This document shows positions 41,631 to 46,474 of a DNA stretch of 46,474 nucleotides, one piece after another; the stretch's first letter is position 1; every line of letters begins with the position of its first letter. Below the pieces are notes generated by a model. The model was not told the origin of the DNA. It saw only the letters and a program-made list of their open reading frames with translations, and searched no databases. Source of the stretch: Acidimicrobiales bacterium (lineage in GTDB: Bacteria; Actinomycetota; Acidimicrobiia; Acidimicrobiales; Aldehydirespiratoraceae); NCBI GenBank assembly GCA_029263195.1, contig JAJCXX010000080.1:1-46474 (forward strand). Direction: 5' to 3'. The translations under genes were made by a program, and so were the position numbers.

Positions 41631-42188
41631 ATGAAATCTGCGGTGTTCCTCGACCGCGACGGTGTGCTCAACGCCGTGCACATGGATGGCGACGTCGCCG
41701 CGTCGCCGCGGCGTCTGGACGAGTTCAAGCTCATCGACGGCGCGACGGAATCGGTGGAGCGTCTGCGACGTGCGGGTCTCGTGGTGGTGGTGGTCACAAA
41801 CCAGCCCGATGTTTCCCGTGGTCGAATGGACGCGTCCGAGCTCGATGCGATGCATGACCTCCTGCGCACGTCAGTCCCGGTGGATCGGATCGAGGTCTGC
41901 CCGCACTCTGGCGAGGACGGCTGTGACTGTCGCAAGCCTGCGCCCGGCATGATCCATCGCGCTGCGTCCGTGCTCGGTATCGACCTGGGGTCGTCGTGGA
42001 CTGTCGGCGATCGTTGGGTCGACGTAGCTGCCGGCCGCTCGGCTGGCACCCGGACGATTCTCATCGATCGGCCCTACAGCTTCAGGCCCAACTCGTCCGC
42101 CGGTCCACCTTCGGGCTTGGTCGCCGACTATTCCTGTGCTGATCTTCGAGCAGCCGTCACCATCGTCATGGAGCAGATGCCTTCTTGA
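41631..42188 (+). CDS. gmhB: D-glycero-D-manno-heptose-1,7-bisphosphate 7-phosphatase (HAD family)
   Basis: A 185-residue HAD phosphatase. VFLDRDGVLN has the nucleophile Asp8 and acid/base Asp10, VTNQPDVSRG is motif II, CPHSGEDGCDCRKPAPGM holds the GmhB zinc-binding Cys/His cluster and the motif III Lys, and VGDRWVDVAAG is motif IV. It removes the 7-phosphate so that the nucleotidyltransferase can act. It is the last intact gene of the heptose operon, 5 bp after hddC. A fossil of its first 12 codons lies at 45065-45100. Confidence 0.92.
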   Translation: MKSAVFLDRDGVLNAVHMDGDVAASPRRLDEFKLIDGATESVERLRRAGLVVVVVTNQPDVSRGRMDASELDAMHDLLRTSVPVDRIEVCPHSGEDGCDCRKPAPGMIHRAASVLGIDLGSSWTVGDRWVDVAAGRSAGTRTILIDRPYSFRPNSSAGPPSGLVADYSCADLRAAVTIVMEQMPS

Positions 42189-42964
42189 GCAAGTGGCCAT
42201 GGTGCATGATCCAACGGGCCGCGGTCGCCCTCGACCGACTCGACGTTGGCGCTGCTACGGGCCCAACCAGCGGCGCTACCAACACCCCGACCACGACATG
42301 GCACACGAATTCACAGTCGCGGCTTTTGAATTCTTGGGTCAGCGAGAAGACCATGATCCGCACTCGTGAAGTGTTGAGCGCCTGTACTTCATAGCGTTCG
42401 AGCGAGAGCGGCATCGCCGCCTTGCGGAGCGGTGGGACCGTGCCTTCGGCGCTCCGAACCCGTGCCGTCCGGGTCCCGCTCTCGAGGACGGATTCGACGA
42501 TGCCAAGATCGCGACACGTATCGACGTGGGCCCCGCATTCGAGGCCCGTGATGCCTCCCTGCGGTGTCACCGCAGCCAAATCGGATCATCTGCCGAACAG
42601 GTAGCCCTCGCCCCGGAGCTGCTCCGGACGCTTATCGGTCGGAGGGCTTCATCCTGCTCGGGGGTACCTGGCGGGACCGCGAGTTTGACGCGACCCTCCT
42701 CCCAAACACACCGCGACTTGACGTAGTGTTACGATACGCATGGGCCGGACGGAGGCGGACACATTGACGATGAGACCACGTAGGGGCCGTGGAGCACGCG
42801 TGGGCCAATACGTCTTGAGAGGCGGCGATACGGAGTCCAACCACCTCCAGGGGTTGCTCGGCGAGCACACGTCGCACTTCGCGGCTACACGTGTTGATTG
42901 ACCATGAGCTTTGTCTAGCGCTGCGAGCCCGGATAGAACAGCACCAGGCGTCGCTGGTCAACAT
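42189..42964. other. Gene-poor stretch, probably decayed coding DNA
   Basis: 776 bp with no convincing intact gene. Short open frames exist on both strands. The longest minus frame (ending 42166, overlapping gmhB) has a middle part, MPLSLERYEVQALNTSRVRI, that looks like former protein, and another minus stretch at about 42815-42900 reads VRRVLAEQPLEVVGLRIAAS, but their continuations are disordered and interrupted by frame changes. Nothing recognised; no transposase or hairpin of note was seen. Confidence 0.5.
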
Positions 42965-43234
42965 ATGACCCACGACTTCGTCTCGGGCGGCGCAGGCCTG
43001 ATCGGTAGCCAATTCGTGGAGGAGCTTTTGGGACGCGGTCACTCGTTCTGTGCCTACGATGACCATTCAGGCAGTCACGACCGTTGGTTGCGTCCACTCG
43101 CAGGCAACGACCGGTTCTCGTTCGTCAGGGGCGAGGTGCTCGACCAGGAGGCGACCATCGCAGCAATGAAGGGGGCCGAGATCGTCGTCCACCTCGCGTC
43201 GTTCTCCGTCGCGGTCGACGGACCGTCATCATGA
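42965..43234 (+). pseudogene. Truncated NAD-dependent epimerase (N-terminal fragment)
   Basis: An 89-residue frame, MTHDFVSGGAGLIGSQFVEE, matches the opening of epimerase/dehydratase SDRs (the TGGAGFIGS loop changed to SGGAGLIGS), continues with LLGRGHSFCAYDD and reaches AEIVVHLASFSVAV, equivalent to the VVHLAA block at about residue 80. It then ends at TGA 43232-43234, so the catalytic Tyr-Lys half is missing. The ATGA overlap with the next gene suggests a recombination joint that left coupled translation. It is most likely non-functional. Confidence 0.75.
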
Positions 43235-44526
43235 CCGCGCCAGTGCTGGCCGTTCTCGGCCTGTGGCACCTCGGCGCCGTCAGTACCGGAGCCTGGTTGA
43301 CTGTCGGTCGAAGCGTGCGCGCATGGGATCCCGATCCACAACTGCGTGACGGGCTCCGGCGCGGTGAGATCCCGGTGGTCGAGCCTGGCCTGGTGGAAGC
43401 CCTCACCGTGGCGGAGGTCGGCGATCGCCTCGTGGTGTGCGACGACGCCGCGAGCGCGCTGCAGGGAACGACAGCCGGCTTCATCGCGTTCGACTCGGCC
43501 ACCGATCAGTCGGGTCGAGTCGCGGATCCGCGCCTCGACGCGGCGGTCGCCGCGGTCCTCAATCACAGCGCCGAGGGCTTCGTACTGGTGGTCAGTAGCC
43601 AGGTCGAGGTCGGCACCATGGACGGTTGGCGAGACGCGGCACTCGCCGCTGGTCGCGATGATGTCTGGTTCGTCCATGTCCCCGAGAACCTACGTCTCGG
43701 CCACGGCCTCGACGACTACCTCCGGCCGGCGCGACTTGTCATCGGCGCGCCGGACGAGGCGACGAGGCGGCGGGCCCTGGACGTACTTGAGCCCATCGAC
43801 GGTGAGCGATGCCATCTCGATCTCGCGGCCGCCGAGCTGGCCAAGCACGCGACCAACGCCTATCTAGGCATGTGTATCGCGTTCGCCAACGAGATGGCGT
43901 GGCTCGCCCGCTCGGCCGGTGCGGACGGCGCCGCTGTCCTAGAGGCGCTCCGCTCCGATGCTCGGGTCGCCCCCAGCGCGCCGCTTCATCCGGGCTCGGC
44001 GTTCTCGGGCGCGACGCTGCGGCGAGATCTGCGCGCGCTCCAGGAATACGGAGCAACGTGCGGTCGTCCGGATCTCTTCTCCGCCATCCTCGACGTCAAT
44101 GACCGCCACGGAAGCTTCGCCGTCGATCTGCTCAAAGAGCGGCTACCGACCCTCTCCGGAGCCCGCATCGCTGCGATCGGCCTCGCTTACAAGCCGGGTA
44201 CGTCGACCCTGCGCGACAGCCTACCTCTCACCATCGTCCGGCGGCTGTGTGCGGAGGGCGCGAGCGTGAGTGCGTACGACCCGTTGGCCGACGCAGTGCC
44301 CGAACCTCCCGACGGATTGACGCGGAGTGCCTCGCTGGCCGGCGCAGTCGCCGATGCTGATGCGGTGGTGACCCTGTCGCCCCTCAATGAGCTGCGCGAC
44401 GGAGCATGGCTCACGCACGTGCCGGCGGCGACGGTCGTGGTCGACGGGTGTGGCGTCGTCGATCCGCAGATGGCGCTGGATGCCGGACTCACCTTCGCCA
44501 GCCTGGGCGATCGTGGGGTGGTGTGA
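43231..44526 (+). CDS. Nucleotide-sugar dehydrogenase family protein lacking the usual catalytic cysteine
   Basis: A 431-residue protein of the UDP-glucose/GDP-mannose dehydrogenase fold. VLGLWHLGAVSTGAWLTVG replaces the normal GLGYVG..A..LA loop, VVEPGL is intact, and AELAKHATNAYLGMCIAFANE keeps the conserved Lys205 and Asn. At the place of the GGSCFPKD nucleophile block it reads FSGATLRRD (Thr262 aligned with Cys). The C-terminal UDP-binding part has IGLAYKPGTSTLRDSLPL. Without the cysteine, two-step oxidation to a uronic acid is unlikely; a different oxidation or loss of activity is possible. ATG 43231 overlaps the truncated epimerase stop. Confidence 0.82.
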   Translation: MTAPVLAVLGLWHLGAVSTGAWLTVGRSVRAWDPDPQLRDGLRRGEIPVVEPGLVEALTVAEVGDRLVVCDDAASALQGTTAGFIAFDSATDQSGRVADPRLDAAVAAVLNHSAEGFVLVVSSQVEVGTMDGWRDAALAAGRDDVWFVHVPENLRLGHGLDDYLRPARLVIGAPDEATRRRALDVLEPIDGERCHLDLAAAELAKHATNAYLGMCIAFANEMAWLARSAGADGAAVLEALRSDARVAPSAPLHPGSAFSGATLRRDLRALQEYGATCGRPDLFSAILDVNDRHGSFAVDLLKERLPTLSGARIAAIGLAYKPGTSTLRDSLPLTIVRRLCAEGASVSAYDPLADAVPEPPDGLTRSASLAGAVADADAVVTLSPLNELRDGAWLTHVPAATVVVDGCGVVDPQMALDAGLTFASLGDRGVV

Positions 44527-44535
44527 GACGATAGT

Positions 44536-44978
44536 TCAGCTGGTGGGCGGTCCAACACCGACGGCGTCGACGAGGATCGGCCACGTGGAGTGACCGACCG
44601 GGAGAATCTGGATGGGGCTGCCCTTCAGCGGTAGCTGACGCTCCACGGTCGCCTCTCGGAGGGTCCGCCAATCGCGAGGCAGGTGCGCCAGGACTGGATC
44701 GAACGACCTGTGTACACCGGGTCGCGCCGTAGTCCGTGCGCTCGTCCGCCGCATACGTCCCATTTCGCCTCGCGTGCGAAGTGGAAGACCTCACTCCGGT
44801 CATCGATCGCTTCACTGTGGCGAACCGGCCTGGCCGATCTGATCGGCGACCGACGACCTTGTTCGCCGCGCCCGTCGGAGGCTGAGTTGCAGGAGAGTCG
44901 CAGCGCTGAGGGCGGCGACACGTTGCTGAACAGGACAATGATGGCCACGGTCAGTGCGGAGACCCAACTGGCAGCCAT
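44536..44978 (-). pseudogene. Possible remnant of a membrane protein gene
   Basis: Two minus frames each look coding for part of the length: one gives a hydrophobic helix, WVSALTVAIIVLFSNV, then FHFAREAKWDVCGGRAHGLR and PVYTGRSIQSW; from about 44700 another continues LAHLPRDWRTLREATVERQL and runs to a stop at 44536. A TM helix followed by a soluble tail resembles the end of a GT-C-like membrane protein broken by a frameshift. No family match is claimed. Confidence 0.4.
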
Positions 44979-44993
44979 CCGAACCTGGGACCG

Positions 44994-45100
44994 GAGATCG
45001 GGACACCCGAGGCGATGGCCGGGACAGAAGCGCAGCTGGCCGACATCGAGAGACGGTCGGGCCTATGAAGCCTGCGGTATTCCTCGACCGCAACGGGGTG
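44994..45100 (+). pseudogene. Fossil of a second hddC-gmhB junction
   Basis: This 107-bp stretch aligns without gaps to 41560-41666, the last codons of hddC, the spacer and the first 12 codons of gmhB, at roughly 84 percent identity by eye. The hddC stop TAG has become TCG, and the gmhB start (ATGAAGCCTGCGGTATTCCT) is kept. Both flanks break off into unrelated sequence. It shows that another, diverged copy of the heptose operon once ended here. Confidence 0.85.
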
Positions 45101-45162
45101 CGGTCAGTGTCGCGGTGAACAGAGCGTGTGTAGTCGTTGTCGCTGCCGGGTGTTGGCGGCAT
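45101..45162 (-). pseudogene. Wrecked copy of the 169-residue coiled-coil gene (5' part with deletion)
   Basis: From ATG 45162 the frame reads MPPTPGSDNDYTRSVHRDTD and RTPL, against MPPIPDS at the start and DNYARSFRRDTERAPL further on in the intact protein (30566-30057). About 90 bp between these two parts are deleted, and homology ends at 45101 where it meets the gmhB fossil. Confidence 0.8.
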
Positions 45163-45250
45163 ACGGGTGAATCTAGGCAGTGAAACCTCTCTGATGAGCG
45201 GGTCGCGCGTGAGTCGCCACTTGATGCAGAAACGGTTGATAGCGGTCGAG
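45142..45250. repeat. 109-bp direct repeat, right copy
   Basis: Same orientation as 30546-30654. Here the GT4 end of the repeat continues into an intact GT4 gene and the other end into the deleted 169-residue gene, the reverse of the situation at the left copy. The 10-bp spacer between stop and ATG is kept at both. Confidence 0.9.
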
Positions 45251-46396
45251 GATGGCAGGCCACGTGTACCAGTCCTCGACGTACTTCCGGCCTCTCGCCG
45301 CGAGAGTTGCGTTCATGCCTGAACGAGTCGAGAGCAGGTCGACGGCGCGACCCAACTGACCGAGGTCTGAGTAGACGAGGCCACCTCCGGATTTCGAGGC
45401 GTGTTCGACCGTGGCTTCGCAGCGACTAGTGACGATCACCGGGGTGCCGGCCATCCAGCTCTCGAGCAGGACCAGCGAAAAGGACTCCATGGTCGAAGGA
45501 TTGATCAGGGCAACGGCCTCGCTCAGGAGGATCTGCTTGGACCGATCATCAACCGGACCCAGGATCTTCACGCCGGGGGTCGGTGGAGGCCGTTCGATGA
45601 TCGGTCCCGCGACCACGAGCCGAGCCATCGACCGGCGGCTGCGGTGAAGATCGCCGAAAGCCTCGATCAGGTCATGAGTTCCCTTTCCTCGATCGACTCG
45701 GCCGAGCACGAGAAAGAACTCCTCGCCACCGAGACCAAGCGATGACTTGACGGCGACGACATCGGCGTCCCGGTGGTCGGGTCTGATGCTGTCGACCCCG
45801 AGTCCGACCAGCATCTGCGGAAGTAGCCGAGATCGGGGGATCACCTGTTCGGTGAGGCGCCGCTCGGCATCGGTGTAGAAGCCAAGGCCATCGGCTGCCT
45901 CCAGAGCGGCGCGAACCGCCGGCAGCCTGAGGGGCGGCTCGTCGTGTGAGGCCGGATGGATGACAACAGGAACCCGTGCTCTTAGTGCTCCGCACAAGGT
46001 CGGCTCATAGAGGTAGGGCGACATGACGATCACATCGGAGTCGACTTCGGACACTGCATCGAGCAGATCGGGGGAGTGAGGCCCCTGAGCTCTTATCCAG
46101 CGACCTTCGAGCCGGCCATTGGCGGCGGCCGGATCCGAGAGAACCTTCGCTGATATCGAATCGAATCGTCGATGGCGCCGCCCCGAGGTGCAATGGCGAT
46201 GGACTGCCACCCCATCCTCGGTGGATGTTCCTGCCGGAAGAGCGTTGGCCCATGTGGCCATGCTCTCGGCAGTCGTGGTGTGAACCTCGACGGTGTTGCC
46301 CGCCGCCGCGAGATTGGTGGCCAGCATCCTCACACCCATCTCGGCTCCGCCGAGAATGGAGGCCCCGTAGCGGGGGCTGACGAACGCTATTCGCAA
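45173..46396 (-). CDS. Glycosyltransferase family 4
   Basis: A 407-residue GT-B enzyme opening MRIAFVSPRYGASILGGAEM, with the GGAE acceptor loop. FLVLGRVDRGKGTHDLIEAF holds the Arg and Lys that bind the donor diphosphate and NPSTMESFSLVLLESWMAGTP the EX7E motif. The overall plan matches the GT4 at 28485-29687, so they are paralogues that may add successive residues. TTG 46396 has GGAG at 46402-46405 in the 12-bp gap after the preceding stop. Its last 24 codons are duplicated at 30577-30651, the left edge of the 14.5-kb block. Confidence 0.9.
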   Translation of the reverse strand: MRIAFVSPRYGASILGGAEMGVRMLATNLAAAGNTVEVHTTTAESMATWANALPAGTSTEDGVAVHRHCTSGRRHRRFDSISAKVLSDPAAANGRLEGRWIRAQGPHSPDLLDAVSEVDSDVIVMSPYLYEPTLCGALRARVPVVIHPASHDEPPLRLPAVRAALEAADGLGFYTDAERRLTEQVIPRSRLLPQMLVGLGVDSIRPDHRDADVVAVKSSLGLGGEEFFLVLGRVDRGKGTHDLIEAFGDLHRSRRSMARLVVAGPIIERPPPTPGVKILGPVDDRSKQILLSEAVALINPSTMESFSLVLLESWMAGTPVIVTSRCEATVEHASKSGGGLVYSDLGQLGRAVDLLSTRSGMNATLAARGRKYVEDWYTWPAILDRYQPFLHQVATHARPAHQRGFTA

Positions 46397-46408
46397 GGCT
46401 GGCTCCGA

Positions 46409-46474
46409 TCAGGTGAGGTGGGGGGTTAGTGCGTCGAGTAGTTGTTGGCGGGTTGTGTCGAGGTTGTAGCGGGT
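46409..46474 (-). CDS. C-terminal end of an unidentified gene (partial)
   Basis: The last 21 codons read TRYNLDTTRQQLLDALTPHL and T, then TGA at 46409-46411. The stop is 12 bp from the next TTG start, so it is likely the upstream member of the GT4 operon. Codons end in A unusually often (CTA, ACA, CAA) compared with neighbours. The family cannot be told from so short a tail; a glycosyltransferase is plausible from position. Confidence 0.55.
   Translation of the reverse strand, partial: TRYNLDTTRQQLLDALTPHLT

Noticed and set aside
44812-45162. Open minus frame of 116 codons starting MPPTPGSDN
   Set aside because: It is a chimera that reads through the deleted 169-residue gene, then backwards through the hddC/gmhB fossil; not a real gene.
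1-46474. CRISPR arrays, rRNA, tRNA, insertion sequences or integrases
   Set aside because: None was seen on either strand. Repeats present are either protein-module repeats, the 109-bp pair, the heptose-gene fossil or short promoter repeats.

Overview
The window is high-GC DNA with tightly packed, often overlapping genes (ATGA, GTGA and TTGA stop/start overlaps), frequent GTG/TTG starts and several starts that seem to lack a leader (a TANNNT box 5-7 nt before the start codon). With three exported proteins carrying triplicated SLH-like modules, a CsaB-type pyruvyltransferase and an Flp pilin, this suggests an actinobacterium, most likely of the Acidimicrobiia. The taxonomic call is inference from style and gene content; no rRNA or other marker is present.

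Layout. 1-5.9 kb (+): end of an acyl-CoA dehydrogenase, a nitroreductase, an SCP-x-like thiolase and an acyl-CoA synthetase (an acyl-CoA operon), then a PduO-type cobalamin adenosyltransferase and leucyl aminopeptidase, closed by a strong bidirectional hairpin terminator. 5.9-8.1 kb (-): a lone Flp pilin, an unrecognised protein, and a pair of membrane/exported proteins. 8.2-10.2 kb (+): a sirtuin and a rhodanese-E1 (MoeZ/ThiF-like) fusion. 10.3-17.1 kb: a Wzx-like flippase, the full dTDP-L-rhamnose set rmlA-rmlC-rmlB-rmlD, an 8-TM COG0392-like protein and a DUF354-like protein. 17.1-23.2 kb: an amidase, a SpoIID/LytB protein and a subtilase, each ending in three SLH-like modules. 23.2-27.2 kb: a GT2, CsaB-type pyruvyltransferase, and a Wzm/Wzt polysaccharide ABC exporter. 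27.2-35.4 kb (-): methyltransferases, glycosyltransferases, two small unknown proteins, a large polytopic membrane protein and a transaldolase. 35.5-42.2 kb (+): an operon for GDP-D-glycero-D-manno-heptose (gmhA, hddA, hddC, gmhB) interleaved with an epimerase, an SDR, a Gfo/Idh oxidoreductase and a methyltransferase. 42.2-45.2 kb: a stretch of decayed genes around an unusual nucleotide-sugar dehydrogenase. 45.2-46.5 kb (-): a GT4 and the tail of another gene.

How it may work together (inference): the window reads as a cell-surface glycan locus. It makes dTDP-rhamnose and a GDP-heptose (transaldolase could supply sedoheptulose-7-phosphate), builds and modifies a polymer, exports it through Wzm/Wzt and/or the flippase, and may pyruvylate it with CsaB. 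Pyruvylated wall polymer is the known ligand of SLH domains in Bacillus, so the three SLH-bearing enzymes next door may be its clients.

The most notable structural signal is a 109-bp direct repeat (30546-30654 and 45142-45250) that brackets the 14.5-kb block holding the heptose genes. The left copy keeps only the last codons of a GT4 gene joined to an intact downstream gene; the right copy keeps the intact GT4 joined to a wrecked copy of that downstream gene. This points to insertion or duplication of the block inside an older GT4 operon. Next to the right copy lies a 107-bp fossil of a second hddC-gmhB junction.
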